This document shows, piece after piece, positions 1 through 7,170 of a stretch of DNA of 19,341 nucleotides; positions within the stretch are counted from its first letter, which is position 1, and every line of letters begins with the position of its first letter. A program made the position numbers and the translations under genes. The notes under the pieces are model-generated. The model saw only the letters and a program-made list of their open reading frames with translations. It made no database searches and was not told the origin of the DNA. Origin of the DNA: Prevotella sp. UBA2756 (GTDB taxonomy: Bacteria; Bacteroidota; Bacteroidia; Bacteroidales; Bacteroidaceae); contig DEJE01000044.1 of assembly GCA_002353205.1 (NCBI GenBank), positions 1-19,341 on the forward strand. The letters are read 5' to 3'.

Positions 1-33
1 TGAATTCATCGAACTCACGTTATTTAGCACAAG

Positions 34-66
34 AATGCCAAATAAATTGGATTAAAATTTGGCATT
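34..66. repeat. Inverted repeat over the first promoter
   Basis: Two perfect 10-base arms, AATGCCAAAT at 34-43 and ATTTGGCATT at 57-66, are separated by 13 bases. The right arm covers the probable -33 element (TTTG, 58-61) of the promoter for the acyl-CoA synthetase gene. This placement fits an operator for a dimeric repressor. It could instead be a hairpin ending an upstream transcript, but no T-run follows it. The arms are seen directly; the role is inferred. Confidence 0.5.
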
Positions 67-88
67 TCAGAAACTTTTGGTAACTTTG
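58..88 (+). promoter_or_regulatory. Bacteroidetes-type promoter for the acyl-CoA synthetase/prfB unit
   Basis: A TTTG at 58-61 and TAACTTTG at 81-88 are 19 bases apart, matching the Bacteroidetes primary sigma factor consensus (TTTG, then TAnnTTTG). The -7 box ends 26 bases before the ATG at 115, giving a short leader. No other good box lies between here and the gene. Confidence 0.7.
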
Positions 89-114
89 CACTGATATATA
101 AAAGAATTTGTGTT

Positions 115-1923
115 ATGCAAACAAGATGTCATCTCTCGGTATTGCCCCACGAACAGGCGAAGAAGTATGGCGACAAAGTGGTCATCAACTATCGCGACTT
201 CGGCAGTCTGAAGTGGAAAACCATGTCGTGGAACGAGTTCTCGCAGATTGTGCTGCAGGTGAGCAACGCCTTGCTCAACCTGGGCGTTCGTGTTCAGGAA
301 AACGTCGGCGTGTTCTCGCAGAACACTGTGCAGTATATCTGCACCGACTTTGGCGCCTTCGGTATTCGTGCCGTCACCGTTCCGTTCTATGCCACGAGCA
401 GCGAGCAGCAGATACAGTACATGATTGGCGACGCGCAGATACGTTTCCTCTTCGTGGGCGAGCAGGAGCAGTATGATAAAGCCTTCCGCGTGCTGCCGCA
501 GAGCCCGACGCTCGAGAAGATCATCATCTTCGACCGCTCGGTGCGCATCGACAAGGGCGATCCCAGCTCTATCTATTTCGATGACTTCCTGAAGCTCGGA
601 GAGAATCTGCCCAGGCAGAGCGAAGTGGAGAATCTGTGGGCTGAGGCCAACGAAGACGACCTGGCCAACATCCTCTATACAAGTGGCACCACCGGCGACT
701 CGAAGGGAGTGATGCTGACCTACGGCCAGTATCATGCCGCAGTGATCGCCAACGACAAGTGTGTGCCTGTGGGAGAGAACGACCGCGTGATGGACTTTCT
801 CCCCATCACCCACATCTTCGAGCGTGGATGGATGTTCCTTTGTCTGACCGAAGGGGCGCAGCTCATCGTGAATACATACCCGAAGGAAATACAGGAGGCG
901 ATGCGTGAGACGCATCCCACGTGCATGTCGGCCGTGCCCCGCTTCTGGGAGAAGGTCTACATCGGCGTGCAGGAGAAGATCGAGAACTCGAACGCTGTGC
1001 AGCGCAAGCTGATGCGCCATGCCGTCGCCGTGGGGCGTAAGTACAACATTGAGTACCTGAGCCGAGGCAAACGGCCGCCCCTGGCGCTGAAGCTGGAGTA
1101 TGAGACCTACGACAAGACGCTCTTTGCACTGGTGCGCAAGCAGCTCGGTCTGGAAAATGCACACTTCTTCCCCACAGCCGGATCGTATGTCAGTGCCGAA
1201 GTGGAGGAGTTCATCCACAGTATCGGCATCAACATGATCGTGGGCTACGGACTGACCGAGAGTCTGGCCACCGTGTCGTGCGACCATCTGGGCGAGCCGT
1301 TCACCGTGGGCAGCGTGGGACGGCCCATCGAAGGCATCGAGATCAAGATCGGAGAGAATGACGAGATCCTGCTCAAGGGTCCGACAATCACGAAAGGATA
1401 CTACAAGCGCGATGCGCTGAACGCTGAGTCGTTCACCGAAGACGGATTCTTCCGGACCGGCGACGCTGGCTATCTGCACGACGGCGAGCTCTACCTCAAG
1501 GAGCGCATCAAGGAACTCTTCAAGACATCTAACGGCAAATACATCGCTCCGCAGATGATTGAGTCGAAACTGCTCGTCGACAAATATGTGGCGCAGATAG
1601 CCGTCATCGCCGACCAGCGAAAGTTCGTGTCGGCACTCATCGTGCCTTCAATGCCCGAACTCGAAGAGTATGCACGCGACAACGGCATCGACTTCTCGTC
1701 GGCCGAGGACCTCTGCACCAACAAGCGCATCCACCAGATGATCAGTGAGCGCATAGAGACGTTGCAGCAGCAGCTGGCCAGCTACGAGAAGATCAAGCGT
1801 TTCACACTGCTCCCCAACCCGTTCACCTTGGAGGCGGGCGAGCTGACGAACACGTTGAAGATACGCCGTGCGGTGCTCAACAAGAATTACAAGGAGCAGA
1901 TAGACGAAATGTATAAGGAATAA
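115..1923 (+). CDS. Long-chain fatty acid--CoA ligase (AMP-forming, ANL superfamily)
   Basis: This 602-residue enzyme should activate long-chain fatty acids with ATP and CoA via an acyl-adenylate, feeding lipid synthesis or exogenous fatty acid use. The phosphate-binding loop YTSGTTGDSKG is at residues 188-198, the adenine-binding GYGLTES motif at 377-383, the conserved RTGD aspartate near 450, and the hinge and C-terminal lid around 462-483 (KERIKELFKTSNGKYIAP). The TLKIRR motif near 578-585 supplies the likely adenylation lysine (K582). Length and the FKTSNGKY linker match the long-chain (FadD15-like) branch rather than acetyl-CoA synthetase. There is no signal peptide, so it should act in the cytoplasm or at the inner membrane face. 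The ATG at 115 follows a close promoter; an in-frame extension upstream is not seen. The stop codon is immediately followed by the prfB ATG, so the two are almost certainly co-transcribed. Chain-length preference cannot be told from sequence. Confidence 0.93.
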   Translation: MQTRCHLSVLPHEQAKKYGDKVVINYRDFGSLKWKTMSWNEFSQIVLQVSNALLNLGVRVQENVGVFSQNTVQYICTDFGAFGIRAVTVPFYATSSEQQIQYMIGDAQIRFLFVGEQEQYDKAFRVLPQSPTLEKIIIFDRSVRIDKGDPSSIYFDDFLKLGENLPRQSEVENLWAEANEDDLANILYTSGTTGDSKGVMLTYGQYHAAVIANDKCVPVGENDRVMDFLPITHIFERGWMFLCLTEGAQLIVNTYPKEIQEAMRETHPTCMSAVPRFWEKVYIGVQEKIENSNAVQRKLMRHAVAVGRKYNIEYLSRGKRPPLALKLEYETYDKTLFALVRKQLGLENAHFFPTAGSYVSAEVEEFIHSIGINMIVGYGLTESLATVSCDHLGEPFTVGSVGRPIEGIEIKIGENDEILLKGPTITKGYYKRDALNAESFTEDGFFRTGDAGYLHDGELYLKERIKELFKTSNGKYIAPQMIESKLLVDKYVAQIAVIADQRKFVSALIVPSMPELEEYARDNGIDFSSAEDLCTNKRIHQMISERIETLQQQLASYEKIKRFTLLPNPFTLEAGELTNTLKIRRAVLNKNYKEQIDEMYKE

Positions 1924-3045
1924 ATGATAACAGCAGAACAGTTGAAGGATGTACAGAGGAGGGTGGACGAACTGCACCGCTATCTGGACATCGACCGCAA
2001 GCAGATAGAATTTGAGGAGGAAGACCTGCGCACGCAAGCTCCCGACTTCTGGGAAGACCCTAAACGGGCGCGCGAGCAGATGAAAAAGGTGAAAGACATC
2101 CAGCGATGGCTGGATGGCTATAAGGAAGTGCGCATGCTCGCCGACGAGTTGCAGCTGGCATTCGACTTCTATCACGACGAGATGGTGACCGAGGACGAAG
2201 TCGACGACGACTATGCCAAGGCCATTGCTGCCATCGAGAACCTGGAGCTGAAAAACATGCTTCGCCAGAAAGAAGACCCGATGGACTGCGTGCTCAAGAT
2301 TAATTCGGGTGCCGGCGGCACCGAGAGTCAGGACTGGGCATCGATGCTTATGCGAATGTATATGCGGTGGGCAGAGGCTCATGGGCACAAAGTGAGCATC
2401 TCTAACCTGCAAGATGGCGACGAGGCGGGCATCAAGAGCGTCACGATGGAAATCGAAGGCGGCGAATATGCCTACGGTTACCTCAAGAGTGAGAACGGTG
2501 TGCACCGCCTGGTGCGCGTCAGTCCGTTCAATGCACAGGGCAAGCGCATGACGAGTTTCGCCTCGGTCTTCGTCAGTCCGCTCGTCGATGATACCATCGA
2601 GGTGTATGTCGATCCGGCCAAGCTGTCGTGGGACACGTTCCGGTCGAGTGGCGCCGGCGGACAGAACGTCAACAAGGTGGAGTCGGGTGTGCGTCTGCGT
2701 TATTGGTATACCGATCCCGACACCGGAGAAGAAGAAGAAATCCTCATCGAAAACACCGAGACGCGCGACCAACCGAAGAATAAGGAAAAGGCGTTGCTGT
2801 TGCTGAAGTCGCAGCTCTACGACCGGGCCATGAAGAAACGCTTGGAGGCGCAGGCGAAGATCGAGGCTGGGAAGAAGAAAATTGAATGGGGAAGCCAAAT
2901 ACGGTCGTACGTCTTCGACGACCGTCGCGTGAAGGATCACCGCACCAACTACCAGACGTCTGACGTCGACGGTGTGATGGATGGTAAGATCGACGGTTTC
3001 ATCAAGGCCTACCTGATGGAATTCCCCGTCACCGACGATGAATAA
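1924..3045 (+). CDS. prfB: Peptide chain release factor 2 (RF2), single uninterrupted frame
   Basis: RF2 reads UGA and UAA stop codons in the ribosomal A site and triggers peptide release. The 373-residue protein carries the codon-recognition tripeptide SPF at residues 200-202, which distinguishes RF2 from RF1 (PxT), and the catalytic GGQ at 245-247 within SSGAGGQNVNK. An N-terminal helical domain covers about residues 1-110. In many bacteria prfB has an in-frame UGA near codon 26 requiring an autoregulatory +1 frameshift (a CTT TGA C site). Here the equivalent position reads TAT CTG GAC (residues Tyr20-Leu21-Asp22) with no stop, so the gene is decoded directly and that autoregulation is absent. 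The ATG abuts the stop of the acyl-CoA synthetase, implying translational coupling. The middle of the protein has the acidic GEEEEI insert after GGQ, which I believe is usual in Bacteroidetes RF2. Confidence 0.97.
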   Translation: MITAEQLKDVQRRVDELHRYLDIDRKQIEFEEEDLRTQAPDFWEDPKRAREQMKKVKDIQRWLDGYKEVRMLADELQLAFDFYHDEMVTEDEVDDDYAKAIAAIENLELKNMLRQKEDPMDCVLKINSGAGGTESQDWASMLMRMYMRWAEAHGHKVSISNLQDGDEAGIKSVTMEIEGGEYAYGYLKSENGVHRLVRVSPFNAQGKRMTSFASVFVSPLVDDTIEVYVDPAKLSWDTFRSSGAGGQNVNKVESGVRLRYWYTDPDTGEEEEILIENTETRDQPKNKEKALLLLKSQLYDRAMKKRLEAQAKIEAGKKKIEWGSQIRSYVFDDRRVKDHRTNYQTSDVDGVMDGKIDGFIKAYLMEFPVTDDE

Positions 3046-3170
3046 GTCGGTCCGGCAAGGCTGTCCCGACGACTCCCTTAACGATGAGTTTCAGACGGGG
3101 AACGTCGACCATGCACGGCAGAATAGACGGAAAAAGTGAATATTGTTAATCTTTAAATATCAAAACTATT

Positions 3171-3314
3171 ATGAGTCAGAAAAGAAAAATTCAGCGTGCC
3201 AGACATGAGGCACAGGAAAGCAAGAAGGCAGAAAAGGTGGTTTACTGGATCATCGGCGTGCTCATCGTGCTTGCTTTGGGCATGGTGATTTCGTTGGGAA
3301 TACGCTTCGCATAA
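3171..3314 (+). CDS. Small single-span membrane protein (47 aa), unknown function
   Basis: This short frame starts at ATG 3171 and ends with TAA at 3312-3314. The first 22 residues are strongly basic and polar (MSQKRKIQRARHEAQESKKA), followed by one hydrophobic span at about residues 23-44 (VVYWIIGVLIVLALGM...). The basic N-terminus should stay in the cytoplasm with the C-terminus outward, a tail-anchor-like arrangement. Its stop lies only 7 bases before the ATG of the CYTH gene, so the two are probably one transcript. A 125-base gap separates it from prfB; that gap contains no clear terminator. I do not recognise a named family. Support comes from the clean start and stop, the sensible hydrophobic segment and the operon-like spacing; function is unknown. 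Confidence 0.7.
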   Translation: MSQKRKIQRARHEAQESKKAEKVVYWIIGVLIVLALGMVISLGIRFA

Positions 3315-3321
3315 CCAGCGT

Positions 3322-3843
3322 ATGAGCGGATTCGAGATAGAGCGGAAGTTCTTGGTCAGAGGTTACGGCTATCGAGAGCAGGCCACCAGCAGCAGTCGTA
3401 TACGGCAAGGGTATATCTGCAGCAGCCACGGACGCACTGTTCGGGTGCGCATTCGCGACGACAAGGCCTTCCTTACCATCAAAGGACCGGCCCGCGAAGG
3501 CGGATTCAGCCGCTATGAGTTCGAGAAGGAAATCACAATGGACGAAGGACGGCAGCTGATGGCCATCTGCGAGCCTGGCGTTATCGACAAGACGCGCTTC
3601 CTCGTGCCCAGTCCTGACGGTCGGCACACCTTCGAGGTGGATGAATTCTACGGCGACAATGCCGGCCTGGTCATGGCCGAGGTGGAGCTGGAGAGCGAAG
3701 AGGCAACCTTCGACAAGCCCGACTTCATAGGTGATGAGGTGACGGGCGACCGGCGTTTCTACAACGGACACATGCGGAAAATGCCGTTCATCGTCTGGCG
3801 TGCCACCTTACCCACAGCATTCCGCCACCCAGAGCTAGAGTAG
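3322..3843 (+). CDS. CYTH domain protein (triphosphate tunnel metalloenzyme)
   Basis: The N-terminus MSGFEIERKFLV carries the defining ExExK motif of CYTH proteins (E5, E7, K9), which lines a tunnel that binds triphosphates and divalent metal. Basic and acidic strands follow (VRVRIRDDKAFLTIKG, RYEFEKEI, FEVDEFYGDN, VMAEVELESEE), as expected for the eight-stranded tunnel. Bacterial members of this short type hydrolyse inorganic triphosphate or remain uncharacterised; class IV adenylate cyclase activity is possible but not implied. The protein is 173 residues. The usual core seems to end near the GDEVTGDRRFYNGHMRKMPF segment, leaving a tail of about 18 residues (from IVWRATLP) that overlaps by 56 bases the end of the convergent VanZ-like gene. 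It is probably co-transcribed with the small membrane protein upstream. Confidence 0.9.
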   Translation: MSGFEIERKFLVRGYGYREQATSSSRIRQGYICSSHGRTVRVRIRDDKAFLTIKGPAREGGFSRYEFEKEITMDEGRQLMAICEPGVIDKTRFLVPSPDGRHTFEVDEFYGDNAGLVMAEVELESEEATFDKPDFIGDEVTGDRRFYNGHMRKMPFIVWRATLPTAFRHPELE

Positions 3844-4180
3844 CACCAAGCGTGTCGGCCACGAAGTCGACCCAGTCGCCGCTGCGCCGACCGCCAGTGC
3901 AGTATGCCTGAAGCAATTCCAACACCCCGCCCATCAGCGCGGGGGCAAGCCAAGCAAGAAGGACAAGTTTCTTCTTGCTTATTTTTTTGTGGCTGCGAAG
4001 ATATTCCAGCCAGATGATGGTGCATGTTCCACCATACATGACAAGGTGTGTCCACTTGTCAATGTACCTGACTTCTTTCAACGGGGTTTCCGGAACAGGC
4101 ATCAGACTGAGCATCCAAACCACGATGATGCACACCACGGACAATGGATATTTCTTAAGAAAATGCGCCAAAAATGCCAT
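3788..4180 (-). CDS. VanZ-like family membrane protein
   Basis: From the ATG at 4180 the product is 130 residues. It has hydrophobic spans at about residues 11-29, 44-58, 72-92 and 108-124. The family signatures are visible: the DKWTHLVMYG segment (about 41-50), the GGVLELLQAY segment (about 84-93), and RRSGDWVDFVADTLGA (about 98-113). VanZ-like proteins are small integral membrane proteins; VanZ itself gives low-level teicoplanin resistance, but most Bacteroidetes homologues have no assigned role and resistance should not be inferred. The frame extends upstream to 4297, but this would run across the promoter region and into the divergent transporter gene, so the internal ATG with a promoter 18 bases upstream is preferred. 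The 3' end overlaps the CYTH gene tail-to-tail. Confidence 0.82.
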   Translation of the reverse strand: MAFLAHFLKKYPLSVVCIIVVWMLSLMPVPETPLKEVRYIDKWTHLVMYGGTCTIIWLEYLRSHKKISKKKLVLLAWLAPALMGGVLELLQAYCTGGRRSGDWVDFVADTLGATLALGGGMLWVRWHARR

Positions 4181-4198
4181 TTCTGCTTCTTTTTTATG

Positions 4199-4229
4199 CA
4201 AAAGTACAAAGTTTTTTATAAATTTGCAA
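4199..4229 (-). promoter_or_regulatory. Promoter for the VanZ-like gene
   Basis: On the minus strand TACTTTTG (4206-4199) fits TAnnTTTG and a TTG lies at 4229-4227, 20 bases upstream. The -7 box ends 18 bases before the ATG at 4180. It overlaps the divergent promoter of the transporter gene. Confidence 0.6.
4219..4226 (+). promoter_or_regulatory. -7 box of the first NSS transporter gene
   Basis: TAAATTTG matches TAnnTTTG and ends 18 bases before the ATG at 4245. No clear TTTG is found at the expected -33 position, which falls in a T/A-rich stretch occupied by the -7 box of the divergent VanZ-like gene. Confidence 0.55.
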
Positions 4230-4244
4230 GCAAAATAAGAAGCA

Positions 4245-5603
4245 ATGAAACAAGAAAGAGGTAATTTCGGAACCAAGGTAGGCATCATTCTGGCCACGGC
4301 CGGGGGTGCCGTGGGATTGGGAAACGTGTGGCGCTTCCCCTTTGTGACCGGTCAGAACGGTGGTGCCACCTTCATCTTTATATATATAATGTGTGTATTG
4401 CTCATCGGTGTGCCCGTCATGCTGTGCGAGTTTATGATTGGCCGTAGGGCGCAGGCCAACACGGCACGCGCCTATTCCAAGCTGTCGAACGGCACGGCGT
4501 GGAAGTGGGTGGGACTGATGGGCGTCGTCACCGCCGCTCTCATCATCGGTTACTACGGTGTGGTGTCGGGGTGGACGCTGCAATATGTGGAGGCGGCGAT
4601 TACCGACCAGCTGCATGGCTCGCCCCAATTCTTCAAGGATTATTTCTTACAGTTCGAACATAACCCGTGGCGACCAGTCTTCTGGATGGCTGTCCTTGTG
4701 GGAATCACCCATTTCGTCATCGTGCGTGGAATTGAGAAAGGCATTGAACGGGCGTCGAAGGTGATGATGCCGCTGCTCTTTATTCTCCTTTTGGTGCTCG
4801 TGGTGTGCTCGCTGATGCTGCCTGGAGCCATGGCTGGCGTGGAATTTCTTTTCAAGCCCGACCTCTCGAAGGTTGACAGCGGAACCTTCCTCGAAGCTCT
4901 TGGGCAGGCGTTCTTCTCGCTGAGCATCGCCATGGGATGCCTCTGCACTTACGCCAGCTACTTCAAGCGCGATACCAACCTGCTGGGATCGGCCTTTCAG
5001 ATCGTCACCATCGACACGGTGGTGGCCGTCCTGGCCGGACTGATGATCTTCCCGGCGGCGCTCTCCGTAGGAATTCAACCCGACAGCGGCCCGTCGCTCA
5101 TCTTCATCACGCTGCCCAACGTCTTCGAACAGGCCTTCGGCTCGCTGCCCGTGGTGGAGTATATCGTCAGCGTGTCGTTCTATGTTCTGCTGGCCATTGC
5201 CGCACTGACGTCGAATATCTCGCTCCATGAGGTGAGCACGTCGTTCCTTCACGAAGAGCTGAAGATCAGCCGCACGAAGGCCGCCACCATCGTATCGTCG
5301 TTCTGTATCGTCATGGGCATCATTTGTTCCATGTCGCTCGGCAAATGGCAGTGGGCAAGTCTCTTCGGACAGCCGCTCTTCGACTTCCTCGACTGGTTCA
5401 CGGCCAATCTCTGTCTGCCTTTGGGCGGACTGCTCACCTGTCTGTTCGTGGGTTGGTTCATCGACAAGAAATTGGTTGCCGACGAGATTACCGACGGCGG
5501 TACGCGCAATGTCGGTTTCCTGCCCGTCTTCCGCGTCATGGTGCGCTATGTCTGTCCCATCGCCATCGTGCTCATTTTCCTCCATCAGTTCCATGTCATA
5601 TAG
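4245..5603 (+). CDS. Sodium-dependent transporter, NSS (SNF) family, copy 1
   Basis: This 452-residue inner-membrane protein belongs to the LeuT-fold neurotransmitter:sodium symporter family, which couples Na+ entry to uptake of amino acids or related amines. The TM1 signature is clear: AVGLGNVWRFP at residues 22-32, then GQNGGATF, with N27 and R30 falling at the same numbers as in LeuT. A substrate-gating tyrosine occurs in IGYYGVVSGW (about 101-110), and the TM6 unwound-helix motif GQAFFSLS is at about 220-227. About eleven or twelve hydrophobic spans can be read. LeuT N21 is replaced by glycine here. The conserved cytoplasmic segment GIEKGIERASK (about 162-172) is shared with the next gene. 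Substrate cannot be assigned. It has its own promoter-like box and is followed 57 bases later by a paralogue. Confidence 0.93.
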   Translation: MKQERGNFGTKVGIILATAGGAVGLGNVWRFPFVTGQNGGATFIFIYIMCVLLIGVPVMLCEFMIGRRAQANTARAYSKLSNGTAWKWVGLMGVVTAALIIGYYGVVSGWTLQYVEAAITDQLHGSPQFFKDYFLQFEHNPWRPVFWMAVLVGITHFVIVRGIEKGIERASKVMMPLLFILLLVLVVCSLMLPGAMAGVEFLFKPDLSKVDSGTFLEALGQAFFSLSIAMGCLCTYASYFKRDTNLLGSAFQIVTIDTVVAVLAGLMIFPAALSVGIQPDSGPSLIFITLPNVFEQAFGSLPVVEYIVSVSFYVLLAIAALTSNISLHEVSTSFLHEELKISRTKAATIVSSFCIVMGIICSMSLGKWQWASLFGQPLFDFLDWFTANLCLPLGGLLTCLFVGWFIDKKLVADEITDGGTRNVGFLPVFRVMVRYVCPIAIVLIFLHQFHVI

Positions 5604-5617
5604 ATCGGAAAAGCAGG

Positions 5618-5647
5618 TTGGGAGTATGTTGTGCTCGCGTACCTTTG
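5618..5647 (+). promoter_or_regulatory. Promoter for the second NSS transporter gene
   Basis: TTG at 5618-5620 and TACCTTTG at 5640-5647 are 19 bases apart. The box ends 13 bases before the ATG at 5661. It lies inside the 57-base gap between the two transporter genes, so copy 2 can be expressed independently of copy 1. Confidence 0.65.
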
Positions 5648-5660
5648 AAATAAAAGAAAT

Positions 5661-7091
5661 ATGAACGAACAGAAAAGAGGCAGCTTCGGCAGTCGGTTAG
5701 GCATCATTCTGGCCACGGCAGGCTCAGCCGTTGGGCTGGGCAACGTGTGGCGTTTCCCCTACATGACGGGTCAGAACGGTGGCGCAGCCTTCATTCTCAT
5801 CTATCTGGCCTGTGTGTTCCTGCTCGGCGTGCCGGGCATGGTTGCCGAGTTTATCGTCGGTCGGCATGGTTCTTCCAATGCCGCCAGTGCCTACGGCAAG
5901 CTGTCGGGACGTCGGTCGTGGCGTCTTGTCGGCTATCTCGGCATCCTCACGTCGACCATCATCCTCGGATTCTACGCCGTGGTGGCTGGTTGGTGCCTGC
6001 AATACCTCTTCGCATCGATTGCCGGACAGCTGACGGGCGATGCCGACTACGTGACTCGCTATTTCACCGAGTTCTCCAGCGACCCGTTGAAGCCCTGCCT
6101 GTGGGCGGTGGGTTTCATCTTGATCACGCATCTTGTCGTCGTTCGCGGCATAGAGAAAGGTATCGAGCGCGCGTCGAAGTGTCTCATGCCCGCGTTGCTG
6201 GTGCTGTTGGTGGTGATTGTTGTGGCTTCGTGCATGCTCCCCGGCGCAGGTCGGGGCGTGGAGTTCCTGCTGAAGCCCGACTTCTCCAAGCTCTCGGGCA
6301 GTGTCTTCCTCGAAGCGCTCGGACAGGCCTTCTTCTCGCTCTCGCTGGGCACGGCGTGTCTCTGCACCTACGCCTCCTACTTCCCTAAGGGCACCAATCT
6401 CGCCTCGTCGGCCACGCAGATAGCCCTTCTCGACAGTGGCATCGCCATCCTCGCCGGTCTGATGATCTTCCCCGCAGCGTTCTCCGTGGGCGTGACGCCC
6501 GACGCAGGCCCTTCGCTTATCTTCATCACCCTGCCCAACGTGTTCCAGCAGGCTTTCGCTGCCGCGCCCGCCGTTGGTTATGTCATCGGCATCTTGTTCT
6601 ATGCCCTGTTGGTCTTTGCTGCACTGACGAGCACCATATCCATGCACGAGATTGGCACAGCTTTCTTTACCGAGGAGTTCGGCTTCCACGGCAGGAAGCC
6701 AATGGCCGACATCATCTCGGCAGAAGCACAGGCCAATGACAGCACCCTCCTCCATGCGCGCCGGCGCTCGGCGTGGGTTCTCACTGCGGTATGCTCGGTC
6801 ATTGCCGTGCTGTGCTCGCTTTCCATGGGAGCCGTGCCGTCACTTCACCTGATGGGCCTCGACATTCTCGACTTCTGCGATCATCTGACGGCTCAGTATA
6901 TGCTTCCTACGGGAGCTCTGCTCACCTGTTTGTTCGTGGGGTGGTTCGCACCGCGCCGCATTGTCAGCGATGAGTTCACCAACAGCGGAACGCTCAACCG
7001 CCGTCTTTTCCCCGTGTTCCTCTTCTCCATCCGCTATGTCTGTCCTCTTCTCATCCTGCTCGTCTTCCTGCATCAGATGGGAATCGTGTGA
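5661..7091 (+). CDS. Sodium-dependent transporter, NSS (SNF) family, copy 2
   Basis: This 476-residue NSS symporter is a clear paralogue of the preceding gene. It shares the TM1 block (AVGLGNVWRFP, residues 23-33), GIEKGIERASK, the TM6 block LGQAFFSLS and the GPSLIFITLPNVF segment. It differs by a longer hydrophilic insert after about residue 330 (FFTEEFGFHGRKPMADIISA and on to HARRRSAW), which lies between late transmembrane helices and probably faces the cytoplasm. The LeuT N21 position is serine here and glycine in copy 1, hinting at different substrate pockets. The gene most likely arose by tandem duplication followed by divergence. It ends 79 bases before the convergent stop of the epimerase-like gene; that gap holds only a weak 5-bp hairpin (7109-7122), so I call no terminator there. 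Confidence 0.93.
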   Translation: MNEQKRGSFGSRLGIILATAGSAVGLGNVWRFPYMTGQNGGAAFILIYLACVFLLGVPGMVAEFIVGRHGSSNAASAYGKLSGRRSWRLVGYLGILTSTIILGFYAVVAGWCLQYLFASIAGQLTGDADYVTRYFTEFSSDPLKPCLWAVGFILITHLVVVRGIEKGIERASKCLMPALLVLLVVIVVASCMLPGAGRGVEFLLKPDFSKLSGSVFLEALGQAFFSLSLGTACLCTYASYFPKGTNLASSATQIALLDSGIAILAGLMIFPAAFSVGVTPDAGPSLIFITLPNVFQQAFAAAPAVGYVIGILFYALLVFAALTSTISMHEIGTAFFTEEFGFHGRKPMADIISAEAQANDSTLLHARRRSAWVLTAVCSVIAVLCSLSMGAVPSLHLMGLDILDFCDHLTAQYMLPTGALLTCLFVGWFAPRRIVSDEFTNSGTLNRRLFPVFLFSIRYVCPLLILLVFLHQMGIV

Positions 7092-7170
7092 TGTGTACAT
7101 ACCATTCTGCCTGACGACAGGCGTCGCCAGGCTCTCATGAATTGTCGTTTCGTGCTCAGGACTCCAGTCC

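Noticed and set aside
3788..4297. Longer start for the VanZ-like protein at 4297
   Set aside because: The extra 39 residues would be encoded across the divergent promoter and into the start of the transporter gene; the ATG at 4180 sits properly after a promoter box.
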